Origin: Citreicoccus inhibens | GTDB taxonomy: Bacteria; Myxococcota; Myxococcia; Myxococcales; Myxococcaceae | Direction of reading: 5' to 3' | Assembly (NCBI RefSeq): GCF_019039035.1 | Contig: NZ_JAHNZT010000007.1 | Coordinates: 218,075 to 282,074, forward strand | Length of the DNA: 64,000 nucleotides | Shown: positions 8,871 through 16,954 of the stretch, in pieces | Position numbering within the stretch: the first letter of the stretch is position 1 | Layout: each line of letters opens with the position of its first letter | Position numbers and translations under genes: made by a program | Notes under the pieces: generated by a model | The model's input: only the letters and a program-made list of their open reading frames with translations | What the model was told of the DNA's origin: nothing | The model's database searches: none

Positions 8871-9532
8871 GCGAGGCGCTCGTCATCGCCCCCGAGCACC
8901 TCGCGCGTCAGGCCGCCGAGTGGCTGGCGCGCGCGCTCCAGGACGCGCTGAGCCACCAGCCCCGCGTCAGCCTCGCGCTGTCGGGAGGCTCCACGCCCGC
9001 GCCCACGTACCGCGCGCTGGCGGGGATGACGCTGCCCTGGGCCCGCGTGGACGTGTACTTCGTGGACGAGCGCTTCGTTCCGCCGGACCACGCGCAGAGC
9101 AACTACCGGCTGGTGGAGGACACCCTCCTGCGCCCGCTGCGGCTGCCGCCCTCGCAGGTGTTCCGCATGGAAGGGGAGCGCGAGGACCGCGAGCAGGCCG
9201 CGCGCGACTACGAGGCCCGGCTCCCCGCCGCGCTGGACGTGGTGCTCCTGGGCATGGGCGAAGATGGCCACACGGCCAGCCTGTTCCCCGGCAGCCCCGC
9301 GCTGGAGGAGCGCGAGCGGCGGGTGCTCGCGGTGGTGGGCCCCAAGCCGCCGCCGTGGCGCATGACGTTGACGCTCCCGGTGCTGCACAGCGCGCGGGCG
9401 GTGCTGGGGTTGGTGGCGGGCGCGGGCAAGCAGGACGCGGTGCGCCGGGTGCTGGCGGGCGATAGCGCCCTGCCCGCGGCCCACGTGAGTCAGGCGCAGT
9501 GGATGATGGACCCCGCCGCCGCGGGGCGGTGA
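8867..9532 (+). CDS. pgl: 6-phosphogluconolactonase
   Basis: The product is 221 aa of the SOL/DevB type. It hydrolyses 6-phosphogluconolactone to 6-phosphogluconate. Motifs are LALSGGSTP (near residue 37), VYFVDERFVPPDHAQSNY (near residue 63) and LGMGEDGHTASLFPG (near residue 129), which include the phosphate-binding and catalytic residues of the family. The ATG overlaps the zwf stop by four nt and the gene is followed 48 nt later by gnd, so all three steps are made together. Confidence 0.96.
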   Translation: MSEALVIAPEHLARQAAEWLARALQDALSHQPRVSLALSGGSTPAPTYRALAGMTLPWARVDVYFVDERFVPPDHAQSNYRLVEDTLLRPLRLPPSQVFRMEGEREDREQAARDYEARLPAALDVVLLGMGEDGHTASLFPGSPALEERERRVLAVVGPKPPPWRMTLTLPVLHSARAVLGLVAGAGKQDAVRRVLAGDSALPAAHVSQAQWMMDPAAAGR

Positions 9533-9580
9533 GTGGGACGGCGCGGAGCATTCCCCGCGAGAGATTTCCGAGGAGGCAGC

Positions 9581-11017
9581 ATGACTGCGGCAAGCAGCCC
9601 TCCAAAGCCGGCGCAGTTCGGCGTGGCGGGCATGGGCGTGATGGGCGCGAGCCTGGCCCTCAACATCGCGGACCACGGCTTCCGCGTGGCGGTGTGGGAC
9701 CGGCACGCGGAGCGCATCGAGGAGATGCATCAGAAGTACGGACACCCGGAGGTGCGCGGCACGCCGTCGCTCGAGGAGTTCGTGAAGCGACTGGAGCGCC
9801 CGCGCCGCATCCTGCTGATGGTGACCGCGGGCGAGGCGGTGGACTCCATGCTGGAGCGCCTGTTCCCGCTGCTGTCCCCCGGCGACGTGGTGATGGACGC
9901 GGGCAACTCCTGGTACGAGGACACGCGCCGGCGCGAGCGCCTCTGCCACGACAAGGGCTTCCACTTCCTGGGCGTGGGCGTGTCCGGAGGCGAGGAGGGC
10001 GCGCGCCACGGCCCGTCCATCATGCCCGGCGGCCCGGCGGACGCGTACGCGCTGGTGCGGCCCGTGCTGGAGGCCATCGCCGCGCGCACCGAGGCAGGCC
10101 TGTGCGTCACCCACGTGGGCCCGGATGGCGCGGGCCACTTCGTGAAGATGGTGCACAACGGCATCGAGTACGCGGACATGCAGCTGCTCGCGGAGACGTA
10201 CGACGTGCTGCGCCGCGGCCTGGGCATGGACGCCACGTCCCTGGCGGACCTGTTCTCGCGCTGGAACGAGGGCATCGCCGAGTCCTTCCTGCTGGAGACC
10301 ACCATCAAGGTGCTCCGGAAGAAGGACGAGAAGACCGGACGTCCACTGGTGGACATGGTGTTGGACAAGGCCGGCCAGAAGGGCACCGGCAAGTGGACGG
10401 TGCAGGTGGCGCTCGACAAGGGCGTGCCCGTGCCGTCCATCGCCTCCGCGTTGGATGCGCGCAACCTGTCCTCGCTCAAGGACGAGCGCGTGGCGGCCTC
10501 GCGCGTGCTCAAGGGGCCGCACGAGTCGCTGTCCAACGAGGAGCGCCAGAACCTGGCGCAATGGGCGCATGACGCGCTCTATGCCGCACGCGTGGTGACG
10601 TATGCGCAGGGCATGCGACTCATCCAGGTGGCGTCCCGCGAGTATGGCTGGAATGTGTCGCTGGCGGAGATGGCGCGCATCTGGCGCGGGGGCTGTATCA
10701 TCCGCGCCAGGCTCCTCACCCCGCTGCGCGAGGCGTTCAGCCAGCAGCCGGAGCTGCCCAACCTGATGGTCTCGGATGCCTTCGCCCCGGTGCTGGAGGG
10801 GCTCGCGCCCGCGTGGCGCAAGCTCATCGGCTCGGCGACGCGGCTGGGCATCCCTGTGCCGGTGTTCAGCTCCAGCCTGGCCTACATGGACAGCTACCGA
10901 AGCCCGGAGCTGCCCCAGAATCTCACCCAGGCCCAGCGCGACGCCTTCGGCGCCCACACCTACCAGCGCCGAGACACCCCCGACGCGGGCTTCGTGCACA
11001 GCGATTGGAACACGTGA
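9581..11017 (+). CDS. gnd: 6-phosphogluconate dehydrogenase, decarboxylating
   Basis: The product is 478 aa, the normal length for the long form. It converts 6-phosphogluconate to ribulose-5-phosphate, CO2 and NADPH. The N-terminal Rossmann motif is GVAGMGVMGASLALN. VMDAGNSWYEDT and GVGVSGGEEGARHGPSIMPGG are family signatures, with the catalytic Lys in HFVKMVHNGIEYADMQ. The helical C-terminal domain contains GKWTVQVALDKGVP. The ATG at 9581 has a perfect AGGAGG four nt upstream, which decides it over the in-frame GTG at 9533. It is the last gene of the zwf operon. Confidence 0.97.
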   Translation: MTAASSPPKPAQFGVAGMGVMGASLALNIADHGFRVAVWDRHAERIEEMHQKYGHPEVRGTPSLEEFVKRLERPRRILLMVTAGEAVDSMLERLFPLLSPGDVVMDAGNSWYEDTRRRERLCHDKGFHFLGVGVSGGEEGARHGPSIMPGGPADAYALVRPVLEAIAARTEAGLCVTHVGPDGAGHFVKMVHNGIEYADMQLLAETYDVLRRGLGMDATSLADLFSRWNEGIAESFLLETTIKVLRKKDEKTGRPLVDMVLDKAGQKGTGKWTVQVALDKGVPVPSIASALDARNLSSLKDERVAASRVLKGPHESLSNEERQNLAQWAHDALYAARVVTYAQGMRLIQVASREYGWNVSLAEMARIWRGGCIIRARLLTPLREAFSQQPELPNLMVSDAFAPVLEGLAPAWRKLIGSATRLGIPVPVFSSSLAYMDSYRSPELPQNLTQAQRDAFGAHTYQRRDTPDAGFVHSDWNT

Positions 11018-11035
11018 CGCAGCAGGTTGAGACCC

Positions 11036-11060
11036 GCGCCCAGGTATCACACCTGGGTGC
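11036..11060 (+). terminator. Hairpin after gnd
   Basis: CCCAGGT (11039-11045) and ACCTGGG (11051-11057) form a perfect 7-bp stem around a 5-nt loop. The stem extends by three further pairs, one of them G-T, to 11036-11060. It starts 18 nt after the gnd stop. There is no T run, so it is either a transcript-end stabiliser or an operator of the next gene. Confidence 0.4.
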
Positions 11061-11202
11061 GTGTCACCCCTGCGCGCCGTGTCGCAACGGAAGTCCTCCG
11101 CCGTGACGCAGTGAAACAACGTCGGGGGTCCCTCCCCGAAAGTCAGCTCTCTCTGGTTAGCTGGAGGTCACCGTTCGGGAACCACCACACCAGGGGTCAT
11201 CC

Positions 11203-12372
11203 ATGTCGACTGAGCCGGGAGCGAAGGTCCTTCAAGCAGTGAGGGCTCTGGCGCCGGAGATCGCCGCCCAGAGCGCGGCCATCGAAGAGGCGCGTACCCT
11301 TCCGCCGGAAATCGTCACACGGCTCAAGGACGCGGGCCTCTTCCGGATGTTCGCGCCTCGGAACCTGGGCGGCACCGAGTTGGATCTCGTCTCGGGACTG
11401 GAGGCGCTGGAGGAGCTGTCGCGCGCGGACGGCGCCACGGGCTGGGCGACGATGATTGCCTCGGAGAGCGCGCACATGTTCGTGCTGCTTCCGCGCGAGC
11501 AGTTGGACGCCATCTACGCGCCCAGCCCCGACGTCACCATGGGCGGAGCCTTCAACGCCCAGGGCACGGCGCGCGAGGTGGACGGCGGCTACCAGGTGAC
11601 GGGCCGGTGGAACTTCGCCACGGGCTGCAAGCACTCGGACTGGCTGTTCGGCAACTGCGTGTTGCTGGGCGATGACGGCAAGCCGCTGCCCGGCCCCGCC
11701 CCCGGGACGGTGCGCACGCGCGGCATGCTGGTACCCGCGGCCGAGGGGCGCATCGTGGACAACTGGTCCGTGCTCGGCCTGCGCGGCACGGGCAGCCACG
11801 ACGTGGTCATCGAGGCGTTCGTCCCGCACGCGCGCAGCTTCGACATCTTCATGGGGACGCCCAACGTGGAGGGCCCCACGTACGTGGTGCCGGTGCTGCA
11901 CTGCGCGCTGCACATGGGCGCGGTGGCGCTGGGCATCGCGCAGGGCGCGGTGGATGACCTGATGGCGCTGGCGCTCACGGGCAAGAAGCGGCTGTACGCG
12001 CGCCACGCGCTGGTGGACTCGCCCGTGTTCCGCAACCGCCTGGGCCGCGCGGACACGGCCGTGCGAGGTGCGCGCTCCGCGCTGCGCGACCTGGGCCGCC
12101 AATACTGGGAGGCGTGCAACACGTCCCCGGCCATCGCCTTCGGCCTGGCGCCACAGGTATCCGCCACGCTGACGTGGGTGACGGAGACGGCCGCGCAGGT
12201 GGTGACGAGCTGCTACCACGCGGGCGGCGCGTCCTCCATCCGCGACGGCGCCACGCTGCAGCGCCGCTTCCGAGACATCCACACGCTGATGCAACACGCC
12301 TCGGTGGCCGAGGGCTGGTTCACCCAGATGGGCGCCGCGCTCCTCGGCTTCCCCGTCCTCTTCGAGGCGTGA
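11203..12372 (+). CDS. Acyl-CoA dehydrogenase-like flavoprotein (class D monooxygenase type)
   Basis: The product is 389 aa. The sequence follows the acyl-CoA dehydrogenase fold: an N-terminal helical part with LPPEIVTRLKDAGLFRMFAPRNLGG, a middle beta domain with GRWNFATGCKHSDW, and a C-terminal helical bundle with ASSIRDGATLQRRFRDIHTLMQHAS. The conserved Arg and His of the last block and the absence of the usual catalytic Glu suggest the oxygenase branch (HsaA, DszC, HpaH-type) rather than a true beta-oxidation dehydrogenase. Such enzymes use reduced FMN or FAD from a separate reductase, and none is nearby. The substrate is unknown. The gene is convergent with the acyl-CoA synthetase, with 12 nt between the stops. 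Confidence 0.8.
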   Translation: MSTEPGAKVLQAVRALAPEIAAQSAAIEEARTLPPEIVTRLKDAGLFRMFAPRNLGGTELDLVSGLEALEELSRADGATGWATMIASESAHMFVLLPREQLDAIYAPSPDVTMGGAFNAQGTAREVDGGYQVTGRWNFATGCKHSDWLFGNCVLLGDDGKPLPGPAPGTVRTRGMLVPAAEGRIVDNWSVLGLRGTGSHDVVIEAFVPHARSFDIFMGTPNVEGPTYVVPVLHCALHMGAVALGIAQGAVDDLMALALTGKKRLYARHALVDSPVFRNRLGRADTAVRGARSALRDLGRQYWEACNTSPAIAFGLAPQVSATLTWVTETAAQVVTSCYHAGGASSIRDGATLQRRFRDIHTLMQHASVAEGWFTQMGAALLGFPVLFEA

Positions 12373-12384
12373 GCGACACAGGCC

Positions 12385-14016
12385 CTACTTGCGCGACGGT
12401 GAGCGCAGCTCCGCGCGGCGAATCTTCCCGCTCACCGTCTTGGGCAGCTCGGTGACGAACTCGATGTCGCGCGGATACTTGTAGGGCGCCGTCGTCTTCT
12501 TCACGTGCTCCTGGAGCGCCTGCACCAGCTGCGGGGAGCCCACGTGTCCGGGCGCGAGCAGGACATACGCCTTGATGCGTTGTCCGAGCTTCTCATCGGG
12601 CACGCCCACCACCGCGGACTCCGCCACCGCGGGGTGCTCGAGCAGCGCGGACTCCACCTCGAAGGGCCCCACGCGGTAGCCCGAGGTCTTGATGACGTCG
12701 TCCGCGCGGCCCACGAACCAGAAGTAGCCCTCCGCGTCGCGCACCGCGCGGTCTCCCGTGACGTACCAATCGCCGCGTCGGCACGCGCGGTTGGCCGCGT
12801 CGTCCTGAAGGTACCCGTGGAACAGGCCCACCGGTCTCTCGGGTGACACGCGCACGGCGATGTCGCCCTCCTGCCCGTCTGACACCTCGCGGCCCTGCTC
12901 GTCGATGACGGACACCGTGAAGCCCGGAGTCGGCTTGCCCATGGAGCCCGGGCGCGGCGGCAGCGCGGGGAACATGCCCACCAGCACCACCGTCTCCGTC
13001 TGGCCGTAGCCCTCGCGGATGTGCAGGCCCGTGGCCTCGTGCCACGTCTGGATGACCTCGGGGTTGAGCGGCTCGCCCGCGCTCACCACGTGGCGCAGGG
13101 ACGACAGCGCGTAGGCCTTCAGGTCTTGGAGCACCAATGCACGCCACGCCGTGGGGGGCGCGCAGAACGTGGTCAGCCGCTCGCGCTCCATCACCTTCAA
13201 GAGCGCCGCGGCATCGAAGCGTCCGCGGAAGTCATGCACCACGTTGCAGGCGCCCTGACTCCACGGCCCGAAGAGCTTGCCCCACGCGCACTTGGCCCAG
13301 CCCGTGTCGCTGAGCGTCAAGTGCCGGTCCTCCGGGCCCAGGTCCAACCAGTAGCGCCCCGTCACCGCGTGGCCCATGCCGTAGCTGGCGTGCGTGTGCA
13401 GCACCATCTTCGGCATGCCCGTGGTGCCGGACGTGAAGTAGATGAGCAGCGGCTCCTCCGCGCGCGTCGGCGCGAACGCGTCCGCGCCCGAAGCGGCCTC
13501 GGCTGGCACATAGCGCTGCCAGGGCGCGGGGGCGTCTCCCACCGCGACCCAGGCCTTCACGCCGCCGGTGCCCACGACGCCCTCGAACCGCTCCAGGCAG
13601 CTCGTCTCGGAGAGGACGGCGACCGCGCCCGAGACCTCCAGCCGATAGCGGATGTCCTTCGCCGTCAGCATGGGCGTGCCTGGCATGAACACGATGCCGG
13701 CCCGGATGCAGCCGAGCACCAGGAACCACCACTCCGGCACGCGCGGCATCATCACGAAGACGCGATCACCCCGGCCGAGGCCCAGGTCGGTGAGGAAGCG
13801 CGCGGCATGCAGCGAATGCGCCCTCAGCTGCGCGAACGCGAAGCGGCGGGAGTGCCCGGCGTCATCGGACCACTGGAGGGCGACCGCATCGGGCCGCTCC
13901 CTCGCGTGGCGATCCATCACATCCGTGGCGAAGTTGAAGAACTCGGGCCGTTCCCACCGGAAGTCCCGGTGGGTGGCCGCGTAGTCAGCCATGTTGCGCG
14001 AGGCGGAACGGGGCAT
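12385..14016 (-). CDS. AMP-forming acyl-CoA synthetase (medium-chain/ACSM-like)
   Basis: The product is 543 aa of the ANL adenylating superfamily. It activates a carboxylic acid to acyl-AMP and then acyl-CoA. The P-loop motif YFTSGTTGMPK lies at about residues 193-203. The A5 motif is EGYGQTETV, the hinge Asp lies in WYVTGDRA, and the C-terminal catalytic Lys is in KTVSGKIRR near residue 531. Overall likeness is to medium-chain or aromatic acyl-CoA ligases; the substrate is not decidable by eye. The ATG at 14016 has AGGAG seven nt upstream, while the inner ATG at 13992 has no ribosome site. Confidence 0.88.
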   Translation of the reverse strand: MPRSASRNMADYAATHRDFRWERPEFFNFATDVMDRHARERPDAVALQWSDDAGHSRRFAFAQLRAHSLHAARFLTDLGLGRGDRVFVMMPRVPEWWFLVLGCIRAGIVFMPGTPMLTAKDIRYRLEVSGAVAVLSETSCLERFEGVVGTGGVKAWVAVGDAPAPWQRYVPAEAASGADAFAPTRAEEPLLIYFTSGTTGMPKMVLHTHASYGMGHAVTGRYWLDLGPEDRHLTLSDTGWAKCAWGKLFGPWSQGACNVVHDFRGRFDAAALLKVMERERLTTFCAPPTAWRALVLQDLKAYALSSLRHVVSAGEPLNPEVIQTWHEATGLHIREGYGQTETVVLVGMFPALPPRPGSMGKPTPGFTVSVIDEQGREVSDGQEGDIAVRVSPERPVGLFHGYLQDDAANRACRRGDWYVTGDRAVRDAEGYFWFVGRADDVIKTSGYRVGPFEVESALLEHPAVAESAVVGVPDEKLGQRIKAYVLLAPGHVGSPQLVQALQEHVKKTTAPYKYPRDIEFVTELPKTVSGKIRRAELRSPSRK

Positions 14017-14067
14017 GTCCTGGCTCCTGGGGCGCGAGTGCCCTTGGAGCCTGCCACGCCCTCGCGG

Positions 14068-14922
14068 CTACTTCGACGCCTTGCCGTACAGCCCGCGAAG
14101 CCGCTCGGCCTCCTGGCGGGCCTCCTGGCTCCAGCCCTGCTCTCCCAGCTGGGCCACCTGCTCGAACGAATCCGCCGCGCGGTCCAACAGGTCCAACTCG
14201 CGCAGGACGAGGCCACGGTTCCACAGCGCCTGCGGATGACGCGGCTCGGCACGCAGCGCGCGGTTGAGCAGCTCCAGCGCCTGGGTGAGCGAGCGCTGCT
14301 TCAGCGCCACGACCGCCAGGTCGTTGTCCCGATCCGCCGAGGGCTTCTCGCGCTCGAGGAAGGCCTCGGCCTGCCGCAGGTCTCCGCGCAGCAGGTAGGC
14401 CGCGGCCACGCCGCGCAGATCCTCGCGCTCCTCCAGGTCCGCCAGGGGACGCAGCGGCAGCGCCTCGACGGAGGACTCCGAGCCGCGCATGGGGCCATAG
14501 GGACGCCAGTGGTCCGCGCGCGGATGGCTCAGGCGCTCCTCCAGGCCGCGCGTGCCCATGTCCTCCAGGAACACCACGCCGGGCACGTCCGCCGGCGCCT
14601 GCCGGTAGACGAAGATGGCGGAGAGGCACGCTGCCATGGCCAGCGGGATGACGGCCTGGTAGGCGCGCCTGGCCCAGGGGCGCAGCGGCACGACCTTCGT
14701 GTCTGGCTTCTCTGGCGCAGGCGCGGGGGCGGGCGCGGCGGCCTCCGCCTCCAGGGCCGCGCCTCCGAGCGCGCGGGCCGCGAGCATCTCGAGCTGGAGC
14801 AGGTCCTTCAGCCCTTCCTCGCAGGCGGGGCAGCGCGGCAGGTGGCTGCGAAACGCCTCGGCCTCCGCGTCACCCAGCTCTCCGTCGATGAAGAGGTGCA
14901 GCTTGGTGCAGTTCGCGTTCAT
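14068..14922 (-). CDS. Anti-sigma factor: zinc-finger (zf-HC2), one TM helix, TPR domain
   Basis: The product is 284 aa. Residues 1-40 carry the ZAS-type zinc site: C5, H9 and H27-x3-C31-x2-C34. A Pro/Ala-rich linker leads to one membrane helix (about residues 88-106), and the remainder should be periplasmic. Residues 160-284 contain TPR-like helices (QALELLNRALRAEPRHPQAL, then LVLRELDLLDRAADSFEQVA). The start overlaps the stop of the ECF sigma gene as ATGA, the classic sigma/anti-sigma arrangement. The TPR block is clearly paralogous to the N-terminal TPR part of the CHAT protein at 16955-19699, including PQALWNR-x-LVLRE and FEQVA-x-L-x-EQGW. Confidence 0.88.
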   Translation of the reverse strand: MNANCTKLHLFIDGELGDAEAEAFRSHLPRCPACEEGLKDLLQLEMLAARALGGAALEAEAAAPAPAPAPEKPDTKVVPLRPWARRAYQAVIPLAMAACLSAIFVYRQAPADVPGVVFLEDMGTRGLEERLSHPRADHWRPYGPMRGSESSVEALPLRPLADLEEREDLRGVAAAYLLRGDLRQAEAFLEREKPSADRDNDLAVVALKQRSLTQALELLNRALRAEPRHPQALWNRGLVLRELDLLDRAADSFEQVAQLGEQGWSQEARQEAERLRGLYGKASK

Positions 14923-15476
14923 GAAAGGACTCCCCGCTCTTGGGCCACCGCCACGCTCGGCTGCAGCAGCTCCTTGAGGTCCCTGCGCGCCAGGGTGAGC
15001 CAGCTGCCCACGGTGCCCACGGGAACGTTGAAATGCTCGGCAATGGCCTGGTAGCGGCGCCCCTCGGCGTGCAGCCGGTAGGCGTCTCGCAGGTGCGGCT
15101 TCAGCCGCTCGATGGCCGCATGGAAGGCGTCGTTGCTCACCAGCTCCCAGCTCTCCTGGGGTGCGTCCAGTGAGACCATCGAGTCCTGGACGAGCGCCAG
15201 GTGTGGCAGGCCCCGATTCTCGGTGCGCTGACGCCGGCAGTAGTCCAGGAAGCGGTTGGTCATGGTGGTGCAGAGCCAGGCCGCGGCGGCCGGGTCTGTC
15301 CGGTCCTTCAAGTGCTCGTACTCGGGGAGCGCGCGCTCGAAGGCCTCTTGAACGAGGTCTTCCGGGTCCAGCCCCCCCCGAGCGCACAGCCGGCGAGCCA
15401 CGGCCAGGAGGCTGGGCCGGTGTCGCCGGATGAACGCTTCGAAGTGGCGCCGCTCCCGGTTGAAGAGATTGGCCAT
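14919..15476 (-). CDS. ECF-family RNA polymerase sigma factor
   Basis: The product is 185 aa, normal for ECF sigma factors. The sigma-2 region spans about residues 10-85 (DLVQEAFERAL for core binding, then WLCTTMTNRFLDYCRR). The sigma-4 region spans about residues 120-170, with the helix-turn-helix HFNVPVGTVGSWLTLARRDL. It should direct polymerase to its own promoter set and be held by the zinc-finger protein whose start overlaps its stop. The ATG at 15476 fits the candidate ECF promoter just upstream, which would give a nearly leaderless message; a GTG at 15485 is an alternative. Confidence 0.93.
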   Translation of the reverse strand: MANLFNRERRHFEAFIRRHRPSLLAVARRLCARGGLDPEDLVQEAFERALPEYEHLKDRTDPAAAAWLCTTMTNRFLDYCRRQRTENRGLPHLALVQDSMVSLDAPQESWELVSNDAFHAAIERLKPHLRDAYRLHAEGRRYQAIAEHFNVPVGTVGSWLTLARRDLKELLQPSVAVAQERGVLS

Positions 15477-15481
15477 GAGGC

Positions 15482-15507
15482 CCACGCTCACAGTACGAGT
15501 GGTTTCC
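15482..15507 (-). promoter_or_regulatory. Candidate autoregulatory ECF promoter
   Basis: On the minus strand GGAAACC (15501-15507) is followed after 14 nt by CGTGG (15482-15486). This resembles the GGAAC -35 and CGT -10 pattern of ECF sigma promoters and lies immediately before the sigma gene start. It is inferred from consensus likeness. Confidence 0.4.
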
Positions 15508-15541
15508 CAGACAAAGACGCCCAGCGTCCCAAATCTTGAGC

Positions 15542-15578
15542 AAAAAAATGCCCGGCGGGGCCAGTTGCCTACCGGGCA
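15542..15578 (-). terminator. Rho-independent terminator of the 62-aa gene
   Basis: Reading the minus strand, TGCCCGG and CCGGGCA (15572-15578 and 15549-15555) form a 7-bp stem, followed at once by seven T residues (A run at 15542-15548 on the plus strand). It starts 8 nt after the stop of the small gene and insulates the sigma operon from it. Confidence 0.85.
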
Positions 15579-15586
15579 GGACGGGT

Positions 15587-15775
15587 TCAGCGCGACTCGG
15601 AGCCGCCGGTCCAGGGCGGAGCGGTCTCTCCCAGAGGCGGGATGGTGGGGGGCGGAGAAGGCCGCCGCCGGCGCTGGGACTGCTCGCACGTGGGATAGTT
15701 GCTCTTCACGTGGGGCTCGCTGTAGTCGGGCTCGAAGGCGCCGGGTCGGGCGGAATAGGCATCACCGGGCGTCAT
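15587..15775 (-). CDS. Small Pro/Arg-rich protein of unknown function (62 aa)
   Basis: I do not recognise this protein. It has 62 residues, is acidic and aromatic in the first half (AFEPDYSEPH), has a single Cys near residue 30, then a basic RRRR patch and a Pro-rich tail. No signal peptide or membrane helix is seen. Three facts support a real gene: an ATG with GAGGAG upstream, a strong intrinsic terminator 8 nt after the stop, and lack of overlap with neighbours. It lies between the ECF sigma operon and the divergent dioxygenase gene. A role as a partner or substrate of the nearby CHAT protein is speculation. Confidence 0.6.
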   Translation of the reverse strand: MTPGDAYSARPGAFEPDYSEPHVKSNYPTCEQSQRRRRPSPPPTIPPLGETAPPWTGGSESR

Positions 15776-15909
15776 AGGCGCTCACTCCTCGGGCTGGGGT
15801 GAAACTCGAACGGGTGGAAAACGACAGCCGTGGCATTCCATAGCATGCCGGACTGCCACTGCATGCATCGGGTCTCTGGCATCGATTCATGGAATTCATG
15901 GAGTTCCTA

Positions 15910-16917
15910 ATGGGCATGGATGAGTCTCGCCTCCAGGCGGAGTGGCAGGTGTGGCTGGCGGAGAACCTGGCGTTGGGAGTGCCGGAGGAGGACGTGCTCC
16001 AGGTCCTGGCGGGAGCGGGCGTGGAGCCGGGGCTGGCGCGACGGGAGCTGGAGTCGATGGGCGCGCACCCGGCCTTCCAGGCATGCCAGCGGCTGGCCCG
16101 CCACTACGGGGGGCTGGAGGCGCTGCTGGACCTCTACAGCGACCTGCGACGCGGAGATGGCGGCTGGACGCTGGAGCGGCGCAAGGACTTGAGCGCCGAG
16201 GAGTTCTTCGTCCGCTACTACTTCGGACATCGCCCCGTGGTGTTGCAAGGAATGATGGAGGACTGGCCGGCGCGCACGCAGTGGACGCTGAAAAGCCTGG
16301 GGGAGCGGTTCGGGCAGGTGGTCATCGAGGTGATGACGGGGCGTGACGCGAACCCGGATCATGCCTCGCAATACGAGCGGCACCGCACCCAGATGACCTT
16401 CGCGGAGTACGTGCGCCGCGTGGAGGCTGGGGGCGAAACGAATGACCATTACATGGTCCCTCGCAATGACAACTGGCGGCGTGAGGGGTTGCAGGCGTTG
16501 ACCGCGGACGTGCGCGCACCGCGCGGCATCATCGACCCGGCGCTGAACCCAGACATGCTGACGTTGCTGTTGGGGCCGGCGGGGACCGTCACCCCGCTGC
16601 ACCATGACAACCTGAATGTCTTGCTGTGCCAGGTGATGGGGCGCAAGCACGTGAAGCTGGTGCCCTCCTTCGAGCGGCACCGGGTCTACCCTCGCAAGGG
16701 GACCTTCAGTCACGTGGACGCGGCCCGTCCCGACCTGGAGCGCCATGCGCTGTACTCCGAGGCCACGGTCCTGGAGACCGTGCTGGAGCCTGGTGAGATG
16801 GTCTTCATTCCCGTGGGCTGGTGGCACTGGGTGCGCGCCATGGAGGTGAGCGCGTCCGTGACGTTCCACCAGTTCCAGGTCCCCGGCGGCAATACGCATC
16901 TGTCTCCCCCCCCTTGA
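15910..16917 (+). CDS. JmjC/cupin_8-like Fe(II)/2-oxoglutarate-dependent dioxygenase
   Basis: The product is 335 aa. Residues 1-100 are helical and unassigned. The rest is a cupin_8/JmjC-like double-stranded beta helix: RPVVLQGMMEDWPA, then TPLHHDNLNVL (metal-binding H-x-D, near residue 235), then FIPVGWWHWVRAM with the second metal His. Relatives hydroxylate protein side chains (FIH, JMJD families), so a protein or peptide substrate is plausible. The ATG at 15910 has GGAG six nt upstream; two ATGs at 15889 and 15898 are in frame but lack a site. It is convergent with the CHAT gene, with 37 nt between. Confidence 0.8.
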   Translation: MGMDESRLQAEWQVWLAENLALGVPEEDVLQVLAGAGVEPGLARRELESMGAHPAFQACQRLARHYGGLEALLDLYSDLRRGDGGWTLERRKDLSAEEFFVRYYFGHRPVVLQGMMEDWPARTQWTLKSLGERFGQVVIEVMTGRDANPDHASQYERHRTQMTFAEYVRRVEAGGETNDHYMVPRNDNWRREGLQALTADVRAPRGIIDPALNPDMLTLLLGPAGTVTPLHHDNLNVLLCQVMGRKHVKLVPSFERHRVYPRKGTFSHVDAARPDLERHALYSEATVLETVLEPGEMVFIPVGWWHWVRAMEVSASVTFHQFQVPGGNTHLSPPP

Positions 16918-16954
16918 ACAGCATCCCCTCGCGGGACCGCCACTCCTCAGCCTG

